From FEN-1219 sp964503125 (GTDB lineage Bacteria > Pseudomonadota > Gammaproteobacteria > Steroidobacterales > Rariloculaceae), in contig CAZCZE010000049.1 in the NCBI GenBank assembly GCA_964503125.1, positions 216,228 through 280,227 on the forward strand: a stretch of DNA of 64,000 nucleotides, read 5' to 3'. Position numbers and translations under genes: made by a program. Numbering within the stretch: position 1 is the first letter of the stretch; every line of letters begins with the position of its first letter. The notes under the pieces are model-generated. The model made no database searches. It was given only the letters and a program-made list of their open reading frames with translations, and was not told the DNA's origin. Positions 1 through 8,547 of this stretch are shown here, one piece after another.

Positions 1-491
1 CCGAGCGCATCGTGCGCAACATCGTCGTGACGATCGACAACGTGCCGCGCCAGCAGATGACTCTGAACCAACGGCCGATCAAACCGACGCAGGGCGTTCT
101 CGTCACGGCGGGGGCCGAAGACACCCTCGTGCTCGCACCCGCGAACTACGCGCGTTACGAGCCGTTCGTGGCGGTCGCACGCGCGGTCGATGCGAAGACG
201 CTCGTCGCGCTTTATCGGGGACTGCAGCCGTTGTTCCAGCAAGCTTACGAGGAGCTCGGCCACCCGAACGCCTCGTTCAACGACCGGCTCGTCGAGGTCA
301 TCGAGCATCTGCTCGCGACGCCGAACGCGCCCGGCGAGATTCGCTTGGTGCAGCCGAGCGTGTACTACAAGTACGCCGACGAGCGGCTCGAGAAGCTGTC
401 GGCGGGGCAGAAGCTCTTGATCCGCATGGGCCCCACGAATGCCGCGGCCATCAAGGCCAAGCTGCGCGACATCCAGGCCGAGCTGCTGTAG
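1..491 (+). CDS. DUF3014 domain protein, C-terminal part (runs off window start)
   Basis: The frame is open from the first bases, so the gene begins upstream of the window; the GTG at 12 is unlikely to be the true start. The visible 163 or so residues match the conserved DUF3014 region: the RNIVVTIDN start with VPRQQ, an aromatic NYARYEPFV block, a LQPLFQQAYEELG helix and the VYYKYAD tail. DUF3014 proteins are usually anchored by one N-terminal membrane segment, which is not visible here. The function of the family is unknown. The convergent FKBP gene starts 6 bases beyond the stop codon. Confidence 0.8.
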   Translation, partial: ERIVRNIVVTIDNVPRQQMTLNQRPIKPTQGVLVTAGAEDTLVLAPANYARYEPFVAVARAVDAKTLVALYRGLQPLFQQAYEELGHPNASFNDRLVEVIEHLLATPNAPGEIRLVQPSVYYKYADERLEKLSAGQKLLIRMGPTNAAAIKAKLRDIQAELL

Positions 492-497
492 CGCGAG

Positions 498-1187
498 CTA
501 TTCGATCGCGAGCAGTTCGACCTCGAACGCGAGCGCGGCGCCGCCCGGGATCGACCCCGAGCCTTGGTCGCCATACGCCGTGTCCGCCGGGCAGACGAGC
601 TTCGCTTTGCCGCCGACTTTGATTTTCTGGACGCCCTCGGTCCAGCAGGGGATCACGCCGCTGAGCGGGAACGAGATCGGCTCGCCGCGGTCCACGGAGC
701 TGTCGAACACGCTGCCGTCGCGCAGCGTGCCGTGATAGTGCACTCTGACGGTGCTCTCGGCCGTCGGATTGGCGCCCGTGCCCTCGGTCATCGAGACGAA
801 CACGACACCCGCCGCGCTGCGCTCGGCCCCCGGCTGCGCCGCCTGTTCCACTAGCCACGCTTCGGCCGCTGCTTTCTCGGCGCCTGCGGCCGCCAACATG
901 CGCTCTTGCGCGAGCATCTGGAGCCGCGGGCCGTACGTCTCGAGGTCGACCTTGGGGTCGTTGCCGAGCACGGCGTCGCGAATGCCGTCCGCGACGAGCG
1001 TGACCTCGGCGTCGGTGAGCTTGAACTCCTGGACGTTGCCGCCGATCGCGAGACCGAGCGCATAGAGCGTCTTGGCCTCGTCGGTCTCAAGCGCGTCCAC
1101 AGCGGCAGTCGTGGTCGAAGGAGCGCTCGAGTCGGAACCCGAGCACGCGGCCAGCGCAAGCGCCGCCAACGGGGCATAACGCATCAT
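498..1187 (-). CDS. FKBP-type peptidyl-prolyl cis-trans isomerase, lipoprotein
   Basis: A 229-residue exported isomerase that should speed proline isomerisation in folding envelope proteins. The N-terminus is a lipoprotein signal (lipobox LAAC, Cys15). Residues about 35-110 form the helical FKBP_N dimerisation domain, with the KTLYALGLAIG motif. Residues about 120-229 are the FKBP catalytic domain, including VRVHYHGTLRDGSVFDSS, the PLSGVIPCWTEGVQ stretch and the YGDQGSGSIPGGAALAFEVEL end. The start at 1187 is preceded by GGAG at a normal distance. A much longer open frame continues upstream in this frame but is only the antisense shadow of the next gene. Resembles FkpA/Mip-type proteins. Confidence 0.93.
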   Translation of the reverse strand: MMRYAPLAALALAACSGSDSSAPSTTTAAVDALETDEAKTLYALGLAIGGNVQEFKLTDAEVTLVADGIRDAVLGNDPKVDLETYGPRLQMLAQERMLAAAGAEKAAAEAWLVEQAAQPGAERSAAGVVFVSMTEGTGANPTAESTVRVHYHGTLRDGSVFDSSVDRGEPISFPLSGVIPCWTEGVQKIKVGGKAKLVCPADTAYGDQGSGSIPGGAALAFEVELLAIE

Positions 1188-1270
1188 GGGAATCTCCGGG
1201 CGCCCAGAAATGGGCACGAAAGGTCGGCACGCTAGCTGAAACGGCGCGATATTGCCAATCGCGCTGGGAG

Positions 1271-2299
1271 CTACTCGAAGCGCAAGAAGCCCAACTTGTT
1301 GCCGTTGCCGTCGGCGTACCAGAGCCGGTCGGCGAGGCGCCGCGGCGGCTGGCGGTCGCTGCCGGCCGTGAGGCCGACGCCGCGCGCGCGCGCCGGCAGC
1401 GGGAATTCCGTGATGACGCCGTCGGGCGTCACGCGGCCGAGCGAGGCGCCTTTCGTGTACCAGACGTTGCGGTCCGGCCCGACCGCAATGTTGGTCGGCG
1501 ACCCCGTCGGGCTCGGAATCGCGAACTCCGTGATCTCGCCGCGCATCGTGATGCGCCCGACACGGTTGCCGGCCACGACGCGCCCGTCGATCGTGCCGTT
1601 GAGCTCGACGAACCACATGTTGCCGTCCGCTCCGGCCGTGATGTCGCCGGGTCCAGAATTCGGGCGCGGCAACGGAAACTCGGTGATTGCGCCCGCCATC
1701 GTGATGCGGCCGATCTTGTTCGCGTGGAACTCCGAGAACCAAATGCTGCCGTCGGGACCGGCCGCGAGCGCGCGCGGACCGCTGGCGGGCGTCGGAATGG
1801 CGAACTCCGTGATCGTGCCGTCGGGCGTGATTCGCCCGATCTTGCCCGCGGCGAACATTCCGAACCAAATGTTGCCGTCGGCGCCGAGCGCGATCGCGCG
1901 CGGCTGGCTGTCCGGCGACGGAATGCGAAACTCCGTGATCTCGCCGCTCGGCGTGATGCGCGCCATCCGGCTCGAGAGATGCTCCGAGAACCACATGTTG
2001 CCGTCGGCCCCGAGCGCGATGATGCGGGGCGCGCTCTCCGCGGTCGGCACGTCGAACTCCGTGAGGCCGCTGCCGTCGGGGTTCATGCGCCCGATGCGGT
2101 TGCCGTTGCTCTCGGTGAACCACACGGTGCCGTCGGCCGCGAGCGCGATGGTCGTCGGGCCGCTCGCCGCCTGCGGCAACGCGAACTCGACGACAGCGCC
2201 CGTCGCTTCCAGACGCTCGTCGGACGCGAGCCAACGTTGCTGCCCCGACGCACAGCCTGCGACGATCAAACCGGCCACGATGGTCCCCTGTCTTTGCAT
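1271..2299 (-). CDS. Streptogramin lyase (Vgb)-like beta-propeller lipoprotein
   Basis: 342 residues. The signal ends in a lipobox (VAGC, Cys16), followed by about seven repeats of the Vgb/NHL type, each with ALGADGNMWF, IGRITP and ITEFxIP motifs. The fold is a six- or seven-bladed propeller related to virginiamycin B lyase, but the family is broad and exported members in environmental bacteria have no proven substrate. The last blades contain an insertion around RQPPRRLADRLWYADG, so the final repeat is degenerate. The start at 2299 gives a clean signal peptide. The divergent DUF5916 gene lies about 195 bp away. A resistance role should not be assumed. Confidence 0.85.
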   Translation of the reverse strand: MQRQGTIVAGLIVAGCASGQQRWLASDERLEATGAVVEFALPQAASGPTTIALAADGTVWFTESNGNRIGRMNPDGSGLTEFDVPTAESAPRIIALGADGNMWFSEHLSSRMARITPSGEITEFRIPSPDSQPRAIALGADGNIWFGMFAAGKIGRITPDGTITEFAIPTPASGPRALAAGPDGSIWFSEFHANKIGRITMAGAITEFPLPRPNSGPGDITAGADGNMWFVELNGTIDGRVVAGNRVGRITMRGEITEFAIPSPTGSPTNIAVGPDRNVWYTKGASLGRVTPDGVITEFPLPARARGVGLTAGSDRQPPRRLADRLWYADGNGNKLGFLRFE

Positions 2300-2493
2300 G
2301 AGTCCGATCCCCGACGGCAATGGCTCATGGTAACGAGGAGCGGGGAGCCGAACCAGGCGCACCGGCTGCCAAGCCGCGACACTTCTTCGGAATCGCGCCG
2401 ACAGTGCGATGCTATAGTGCGCCGCCTTTGGCGCTGGCGGCGCAAAGAACGAGACCGAAGCCGGCCTACGAGAACTCGACAGGAAGCGGTCGC

Positions 2494-4848
2494 TTGCGAT
2501 ATCGAGCGTTGCTCTTTGCGTTCCTCTGCTGCACGCCGCTCGGCCATGTGCCGGCTCAGGTACCCGCTGCGGGTCGTGGTGAGGACGCCGAGGGCAAGAC
2601 GATCGGCATTGCGCGCACCACGAACGCACCCGAAGTCGACGGCAGGCTCGACGACGACCTGTGGGCAACGGCGACCGTCGTCGGCGATTTGCACCAGATG
2701 AACCCCGTCGAGTACTCCACTCCCTCGGAGCGTACCGAAATCCGCATCGCCTACGACGACGACGCACTCTACGTCGGCGCCAAGCTTTGGTATGGCGATC
2801 CGGCCGCCATCACCGCGCGAGTCCTGCGGCAAGGCGAGGATCTCGGCAACGAGGACCGCCTCGCCGTGATTCTCGACCCGTACCTAGACCGGCGCAGCGG
2901 CTATCGCTTCGAGGTCAACGCGCACGGCGTGCGCTGGGACGCGCTTTACCAGAACACGACGAGTGTCGAGAGCAACTGGGAAGGCATCTGGCAAGCCGCG
3001 TCGCAGCGCGACGCCGACGGCTGGACGACCGAGATCGCGATCCCATTCAAGACACTGTCGTTCAATCCCAACAACGACGCTTGGGGAATCAACTTCGAGC
3101 GCGCGATCCGGCGGGGCGACGAGACCATCGGCTGGGTGTCGCGTAATCGGCAGCTCAACCCCGGCGTCGCGGGCATGGCGACGGGGTTCCACGATCTCCA
3201 CCAGGGTTTGGGATTGGACGTCGTGCCGTCGATGAGCGTCACGGAGCGCAAGATCTTCGGCGGCGCGTCCTCGAGCGATGCCGAGCCGTCGCTCGACATG
3301 TTCTACAAGATCACCCCGTCGTTGAACGGCGCACTGACTCTGAACACCGATTTCTCCGCGACCGACGTCGACGACCGGCAAGTCAATCTCTCGCGCTTCG
3401 AACTGTTCTTTCCCGAGAAACGCGATTTCTTCCTCCAGGATGCCGACATCTTCGAGTTCGGCCGTATAGGCGGAAGCGGCAACAACAATTTCGGGGGCGG
3501 CGGCGGGGGCGGTGGTGGTGGCAGCGGGGGCGGTGGTGGTGGTGGCGGCGGCGCCAGCGACCAGAACGGTCGACCGTTCTTCTCGCGCACGCTCGGCTTG
3601 AGCAGCGCGGGGCAGCCCGTCGACATCGAGTACGGCGGCAAGTTGAGCGGCCGCGTCGGTCGTTGGAATGTCGGCGCGCTCGCGATTCATCAGGGCGACC
3701 AGCGCGACGCGAACGGCGTCATGCTCGCCGGCGAAACCGACATCTTCGTCGGCCGCGTCGCCGCGAACGTGCTCGAAGAGTCGGCCGTCGGCGTCATCGT
3801 GACCGACGGTGACCCGCAGCAGGATCGCGATAGCTCCCTCGTAGGCGCCGACTTCCGGTACCGCAACTCGCGGCTACCCGGCGGCCGCGTCCTCGAGGCG
3901 CAGACTTGGGCTCAGCAGACCGACAACGAAGGCGTCGGCGGCGGCGACGACCGCGCCTTCGGCTTCGGCGTGAGCTCGCCGAACAACACGGGGTGGCGCG
4001 GAGGCTTCGAGGCGCGGCAGATCGAACAGAACTTCGACCCCGCGGTCGGCTTCGTCAACGAAGCCGGCATCCGCGACTATCAGCTCGACTTCGGATTCCG
4101 GCACCGCTATCGCGATCGCATTCTGCGCTCCGTGTTCGCGGGCATCGAGGGCTCGCGCGTCGAGCGGCTCGACACGGGGGGGCTCGACCGCCAGAGCTTA
4201 GGGCTAAGGCTCAACATCGAAGGATCGAGTCAAGAGCGCGGCGTGCTCGGGATCACGGCCAACGAGGAAAACATCCCCGCGGACTTCACGATCTACCGGC
4301 CTTCCGACAACGTGCTCGGCAGCCCGGGCTACGACCCCACGCGCGACATCGTCATTCCGCAGGGCAACTACACGTGGACGCAGCTCTTCATCGGCACGCG
4401 CACGGGCAGTCATCGCAAAATCTCGGGCTTCTTCGGCCTGAACACGGGCCCCTACTACCACGGCGAGCGCACCGAGCTTCGGTCCGAGCTCGATTGGCGC
4501 CCGTCCGAGCACCTGCGCCTCGGCATGGCCTACTCGAGGAACGACGTGGACCTGCCCGACCGGCTCGTGAGCAACGTGCTGCTGCCCGACCAGCATTTCG
4601 TCGTACGCATCGCGACGATTCGCGCGCAGTACGTGTTCTCGTCGCGGTTGTCGTGGGTCAACCTCCTGCAATACGACAACGTCTCGGAAAACCTCGGCTT
4701 CAACAGCCGCCTGCACTGGATTCCGCAGGCCGGCCGCGAGGGCTTCATCGTCTTCAACCACGGCATGACCGACGCCGACAGAAACGACTCGTTCCATTCG
4801 ACGAACGCCGACGTCGCCGTCAAGTTCAACTACACGTTCCGGTTCTGA
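2494..4848 (+). CDS. DUF5916 outer-membrane protein with CBM9-like N-terminal domain
   Basis: 784 residues from a TTG start at 2494, chosen because AGGAAG lies just upstream and the next residues form a signal peptide (RYRALLFAFLCC ending near VPAQ). An ATG at 2320 also opens the frame but adds a non-signal leader. After the signal comes a carbohydrate-binding family 9-like domain (PEVDGRLDDDLWATA, RIAYDDDALYVG, GYRFEVNAHGVRWD), then a long beta-barrel of the DUF5916 type ending in aromatic FNYTFRF. An almost pure glycine tract of about 25 residues at 3490-3555 sits in a loop right after the domain boundary. The family is common in environmental proteobacteria and Bacteroidetes; the ligand is unknown. 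Confidence 0.88.
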   Translation: MRYRALLFAFLCCTPLGHVPAQVPAAGRGEDAEGKTIGIARTTNAPEVDGRLDDDLWATATVVGDLHQMNPVEYSTPSERTEIRIAYDDDALYVGAKLWYGDPAAITARVLRQGEDLGNEDRLAVILDPYLDRRSGYRFEVNAHGVRWDALYQNTTSVESNWEGIWQAASQRDADGWTTEIAIPFKTLSFNPNNDAWGINFERAIRRGDETIGWVSRNRQLNPGVAGMATGFHDLHQGLGLDVVPSMSVTERKIFGGASSSDAEPSLDMFYKITPSLNGALTLNTDFSATDVDDRQVNLSRFELFFPEKRDFFLQDADIFEFGRIGGSGNNNFGGGGGGGGGGSGGGGGGGGGASDQNGRPFFSRTLGLSSAGQPVDIEYGGKLSGRVGRWNVGALAIHQGDQRDANGVMLAGETDIFVGRVAANVLEESAVGVIVTDGDPQQDRDSSLVGADFRYRNSRLPGGRVLEAQTWAQQTDNEGVGGGDDRAFGFGVSSPNNTGWRGGFEARQIEQNFDPAVGFVNEAGIRDYQLDFGFRHRYRDRILRSVFAGIEGSRVERLDTGGLDRQSLGLRLNIEGSSQERGVLGITANEENIPADFTIYRPSDNVLGSPGYDPTRDIVIPQGNYTWTQLFIGTRTGSHRKISGFFGLNTGPYYHGERTELRSELDWRPSEHLRLGMAYSRNDVDLPDRLVSNVLLPDQHFVVRIATIRAQYVFSSRLSWVNLLQYDNVSENLGFNSRLHWIPQAGREGFIVFNHGMTDADRNDSFHSTNADVAVKFNYTFRF

Positions 4849-4941
4849 CTCCGTCCGCGCCGAATTCAGCTCGCGTTCAAGTCGGTGGGGGCACGATTCC
4901 CGCAATGAAGGTCGGCACGGGAATTATTGGGAGGAACGAAC

Positions 4942-5508
4942 ATGCGAGCACTTCACGTTTTGGCGGCAGGCGGAATGGCGTGCTTCTTTGCCGCGGGCGG
5001 TCACGCCGCCGAGAACGGTTTCTATGTCGGGGCAGCCAGGGGCGAGACCGAGACTCGCCACAAAGTCGGGCTCGGCGCCGTCTTCGACGAGCGAGACTCG
5101 AGCTTCAAGGTCATCGCCGGTTGGCGGCCCGTCGATTGGTTTGCCGTCGAGGGCAGCTACTTCGATCTCGGCGACGTCACATTGCATCAGGTCGTGCCCG
5201 ACTTGTCGCCGTTCAAGCTCGAGCAGAAGGGGTATGACGTCTTCGCGGTCTTACTGATCGACATCGCAATGATCGACCTGTTCGCGAAAGCCGGAGCCGT
5301 GAAGTCCAGCGCCGACTTGACGACGAACACGATCGCGGGCCCCGCGAGCTCGGTGGACCACGATACCGATTTCGCGTGGGGCGCCGGCGCGCAGATCCGG
5401 TTCCGGAAGCTCGCCGCACGCATCGAGTACGAGCGGCTCCAAATCAGCAACGGCAACAGCTTCAAGCCGCCGAAGGTCGTCTCCCTGGGCGTCATCTGGT
5501 CTTTTTGA
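4942..5508 (+). CDS. Small outer-membrane beta-barrel protein
   Basis: 188 residues with a Sec signal peptide (cleavage near GGHAAENG) and an OmpA/porin-like eight-strand barrel pattern: NGFYVGAARGETE, AGWRPVDWFAVEGSYFDLG, LFAKAGAVKS, FAWGAGAQIRFRKLAARIEYER and a terminal SLGVIWSF. The C-terminal Phe is the expected outer-membrane assembly signal. GGGAGG stands 8 bases before the ATG at 4942. It follows the DUF5916 gene by 93 bp on the same strand and could share its transcript. The function cannot be assigned beyond membership of the general outer-membrane barrel superfamily. Confidence 0.87.
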   Translation: MRALHVLAAGGMACFFAAGGHAAENGFYVGAARGETETRHKVGLGAVFDERDSSFKVIAGWRPVDWFAVEGSYFDLGDVTLHQVVPDLSPFKLEQKGYDVFAVLLIDIAMIDLFAKAGAVKSSADLTTNTIAGPASSVDHDTDFAWGAGAQIRFRKLAARIEYERLQISNGNSFKPPKVVSLGVIWSF

Positions 5509-5607
5509 GTCGCGGCATCGCAACGACAGGCGACGGCCGGTAAGCGTGACTCGCGCGCGGTTCATCGGCACACTGCGGGAGCCGACCCACGGTACGATAA
5601 GGCCTCC

Positions 5608-6984
5608 ATGGCGCGCGCAGAGATCAATGAACCCGGCCGGCAGACGCCCGTCTACGGCGATTACGAGGTCGTAGTCGTCGGCGGCGGCCCGGCGGGCATC
5701 GCGGCCGCGGTGGCCGCGGGGCGCGCGGGCCGTTCGACGATCTGCATCGAGCGCTACGGCTTTCTCGGCGGCGCCGGCACCGCGGCGGGCTTAAGCACGT
5801 TCTGCGGCTTGCACGCCGTCGTGCACGGCAAGCACGAGCAAGTGGTGCACGGGCTCGCCGACGACATTCTCGCGCGCCTCGGCGCGATGGGCGGGCTCAA
5901 CCAGCCGCACCTCACGATTCAGAACCAGATCCTGGCGCAGGCCTACGACATCTCGGCCTTCAAGATTGCGGCCGACGAGCTCATGAGCGAAGCGCGCGTG
6001 CACGTGCTGTTCCATGCGTTCGCGACGGGCATCTGCATGACCGACGAGCGGCGCATCGAGGCCGTGTTCGTCGAGACGAAATCGGGGCGGTTCGCAGTTC
6101 GTGGCCAGCTCTTCGTCGACGGCTCGGGCGACGGCGACGTCGCGGCCTGGGCCGGCGTCCCCTACGAGGTCGGCGACGGCGCCGGCAACATGCTGTATCC
6201 GTCGACGATGTTCCGCATCAACGGTGTCGACCCGGCCAAGGCCGGGCGTGCCTGGGAAATCATCCCGGGGCTCATGGACGAAGCCGAGAAACGCGGCCGA
6301 AGTTTCCCGCGCAAGAAGCCGATCGTGCGGCCGCAGCGCAACCCGATCGAGTGGCGCGCGAATCTCACGCAGATCAAGAACCCGAGCGGCACCGCCGTGA
6401 GCGGCATCGACGCACGCGAGCTGTCCTACGGCGAGGTCGAGGGTCGGAAGCAGTGCTGGGACACGTTCCAGTTCATCAAGGACAATGTGCCGGGGTTCGA
6501 GAATTCGTACATCGTCGAGATTGCGCCACAGATCGGCATCCGCGAGACGCGGCGCATTCGCGGCGAGTATGCGCTCACGGGCGACGACATCCTGCAATGC
6601 CGCGACTTCGACGACACGATCGGCGTGCAGGGCTGGCCCATCGAGGCGCACATCAAGGGCGACGTGAATTTCGTGTTCGCGTCACCGGCTTCGCGTGGCT
6701 TCAACGCGATCCCCTACCGCATCATCGTGCCGCAGAAGGTCGACAACCTGTTCGTCGTCGGCCGCTGCGCCTCGATGTCCCACGACGGCCAGTCGTCGGC
6801 GCGCGTCTCAGGACCGTGCTTCGTCATGGGCCAGGCCGCGGGCACAGCGGCCGATCTCGCGCTCGCGGCGCACGTGGCGCCGCGGGCCGTCGACGTCGCG
6901 GCGCTACAGCAGCGGCTCCGCGCCAACGGCGCCAACCTCGGACCGGCGACTGCCCCGCTGACACCGCGGCCGGTCAAGGCCTAA
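5608..6984 (+). CDS. FAD-dependent oxidoreductase (FAD_oxidored family)
   Basis: 458 residues. A Rossmann dinucleotide motif (VVVGGGPAGIAAA, residues about 23-35) and the following acidic residue in CIERYG mark FAD binding. The central part carries the DGSGDGDVAAWAGVP motif and the C-terminal part NLFVVGRCASMSHDGQSS with RVSGPCFVMGQAAGTAA, both typical of the pfam12831 group, whose members oxidise small organic substrates. No signal peptide is present, so it is probably cytoplasmic. The stop overlaps the stop of the convergent SDR gene by 4 bases. The substrate is unknown. Confidence 0.88.
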   Translation: MARAEINEPGRQTPVYGDYEVVVVGGGPAGIAAAVAAGRAGRSTICIERYGFLGGAGTAAGLSTFCGLHAVVHGKHEQVVHGLADDILARLGAMGGLNQPHLTIQNQILAQAYDISAFKIAADELMSEARVHVLFHAFATGICMTDERRIEAVFVETKSGRFAVRGQLFVDGSGDGDVAAWAGVPYEVGDGAGNMLYPSTMFRINGVDPAKAGRAWEIIPGLMDEAEKRGRSFPRKKPIVRPQRNPIEWRANLTQIKNPSGTAVSGIDARELSYGEVEGRKQCWDTFQFIKDNVPGFENSYIVEIAPQIGIRETRRIRGEYALTGDDILQCRDFDDTIGVQGWPIEAHIKGDVNFVFASPASRGFNAIPYRIIVPQKVDNLFVVGRCASMSHDGQSSARVSGPCFVMGQAAGTAADLALAAHVAPRAVDVAALQQRLRANGANLGPATAPLTPRPVKA

Positions 6985-7826
6985 CCGCAAAGCTGCTCGC
7001 TGCGCTCCCAGAGCCGCAGCGCCGCAGCGTCGTCGCTGGCGACGGGATCGAGCGGCAGCTCGCGGCAGCGGTCGAAGAACTTCCCGTTGACGCTCGCCAC
7101 GTCGGCCGCGCTGGCGAGGTGCACTACGGTCTTCGCGCCCGCAGCGGGCGTCAGCAGCAACGGTTTCGCGAGCACCGTGAACACGCGGCCCAGAAAACCG
7201 AGCTGATTGAAAATGTTCGTGGCTACGACCCCGGGATGCAGGCAGTTCGCGGTCACGCCGCTGCCCGTGAGACGCCGCGCGAGCTCGCGCGTGAACAGGA
7301 TGTTGGCGAGCTTGGAATCCGAGTACGCCTTGAGGCTCCGGTACTTGCGGCGCTCCCAATTCAAGTCGTCGAGCTCGAGCGTGCCGCGCCGATAGGCCAT
7401 CGACGCCACCGTCACGACGCGCGCGGGCGCGCTCTTCTTGAGCTTGTCGAGCAGCAGCGTCGTCAACAAGAACGGTGCGAGATGATTGACGCCGAGTAGC
7501 CACTCGAAGCCGTCGCTCGTGAGGCGCCGCTGCCGTGCGCTCGTGCCGGCGTTGTTGACGAGCACGTCGAGACGCGCGTGACGGGCGGCCACGTCGGCCG
7601 CGAGGCGGCGCACCGCAGCGAGCGAGGCGAAATCCGCGACGGCCCCGGTGACTTCGGCGTTGCCCGATGCGCGCGCGATCTCGCGACACACGGTGCCGAC
7701 GGCGGTCGAGTCGCGGCCATGCACGATGACCGTCGCGCCGAGCGCAGCGAGCGCTTCGGCCGTGGCGCGGCCGATGCCGTGCGTCGCGCCGGTGACGAGA
7801 CAGGTGCTTCCTAAGAGCTCGGTCAT
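6981..7826 (-). CDS. Short-chain dehydrogenase/reductase (SDR)
   Basis: 281 residues of the classical-to-extended SDR type. The cofactor site is TGATHGIG (residues 12-19), NNAG is at 91-94, the catalytic Ser is near 142 (VTVASMAY) and Tyr168/Lys172 form the YxxxK pair (KAYSDSK). The protein resembles the retinol-dehydrogenase/WW-domain-oxidoreductase-like subgroup, with the DDLNWERRKY segment before the catalytic Tyr and the LHPGVVATNIFN loop after it. Substrate class cannot be fixed from sequence. It is convergent with the FAD oxidoreductase. The SnoaL-like lipoprotein gene lies 37 bp upstream on the same strand. Confidence 0.92.
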   Translation of the reverse strand: MTELLGSTCLVTGATHGIGRATAEALAALGATVIVHGRDSTAVGTVCREIARASGNAEVTGAVADFASLAAVRRLAADVAARHARLDVLVNNAGTSARQRRLTSDGFEWLLGVNHLAPFLLTTLLLDKLKKSAPARVVTVASMAYRRGTLELDDLNWERRKYRSLKAYSDSKLANILFTRELARRLTGSGVTANCLHPGVVATNIFNQLGFLGRVFTVLAKPLLLTPAAGAKTVVHLASAADVASVNGKFFDRCRELPLDPVASDDAAALRLWERSEQLCG

Positions 7827-7862
7827 GGGCCGTGTCGTTCTCCCGCCAGCGGCGCGTCGGCC

Positions 7863-8369
7863 CTACTGCGCGGCCGGCGCCGGGTCGGAGCTCGGCGCGT
7901 CGACCGCGACCTTCCAGGTGCCGTCGGCCTGCTTGCCCCAGACCACCACGTAGTTCCCCCTCTGCATGGCCGGCTGCTGGTTGGGATCGCTCATCGTGAG
8001 CTCGTAGCTCCCGCGCTCGTAAGCGATATCGCCGGAGCGCGCCACCACGATGCTCGAAGTTTCGAACGACATCGCGAAATTCGGATCCTGCATCATGCCG
8101 CCGATCGTCGCGCCGATCGCCGCCTTGCCGGTGAAATCGGGAGAGGCCTCGAGCAACAGCACGGCGTCGTCGGCATAAAACGACGTGAACGCGGCGGCGT
8201 CCTTCGCTCGCGCCGCAGCGCCCCATTCGCCGAGCACGGCGCGGATCGCGGCCTCGTCTGCCGCCCGCGTATCGGGCGGAGGCGGAAGCGCAGGCGGCGG
8301 CGCCTGCTGCATGCAACCGACGAGAGTCAACACGGCAATGGGCAATGCGTAACGCGCCAGGTGGGACAT
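7863..8369 (-). CDS. SnoaL/NTF2-like (DUF4440, SgcJ/EcaC-type) lipoprotein
   Basis: 168 residues. The N-terminus is a lipoprotein signal with LVGC before a Pro-rich linker. The rest is a single NTF2-like cone fold: ADEAAIRAVLGEWGAAARAK helix, DAAAFTSFYADDAVLLLE and the terminal NYVVVWGKQADGTWKVAVD, the usual SgcJ/EcaC signature. Members of this family are small ligand-binding or catalytic domains with varied roles, so none is assigned. A good ribosome site (GGAGAA) precedes the ATG. The gene probably shares a transcript with the SDR gene downstream. Confidence 0.88.
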   Translation of the reverse strand: MSHLARYALPIAVLTLVGCMQQAPPPALPPPPDTRAADEAAIRAVLGEWGAAARAKDAAAFTSFYADDAVLLLEASPDFTGKAAIGATIGGMMQDPNFAMSFETSSIVVARSGDIAYERGSYELTMSDPNQQPAMQRGNYVVVWGKQADGTWKVAVDAPSSDPAPAAQ

Positions 8370-8547
8370 GGGGTTCTCCTGCTTGCTCAGTTCCGGATGC
8401 GTGGCCTCAGGGTTCGATGTCGGCGAGCGCGACCCCGCCGTTTAAACCAGCGCGACTATACACCCCGCGCGCGCGCGCCACGCAGGCCGTCGAACCGGCG
8501 AACTCACCCGAGGCGACAACGCCAGCGCGGTCCGGCAAAATCGGGTC

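Noticed and set aside
498..2234. A continuous 578-codon minus-strand frame spanning the FKBP and Vgb-like genes
   Set aside because: Only its last 229 codons read as protein. The rest is Arg/Pro/His-rich antisense or off-frame sequence of the Vgb-like gene, a common artefact of high GC content. Similar long off-frames at 6904-8316, 38110-39453 and 51093-53315 were dropped for the same reason.
1271..2299. Reading the Vgb-like propeller as streptogramin resistance
   Set aside because: Lipoprotein propellers of this superfamily are widespread in environmental bacteria, and the sequence gives no evidence of the lyase active site.
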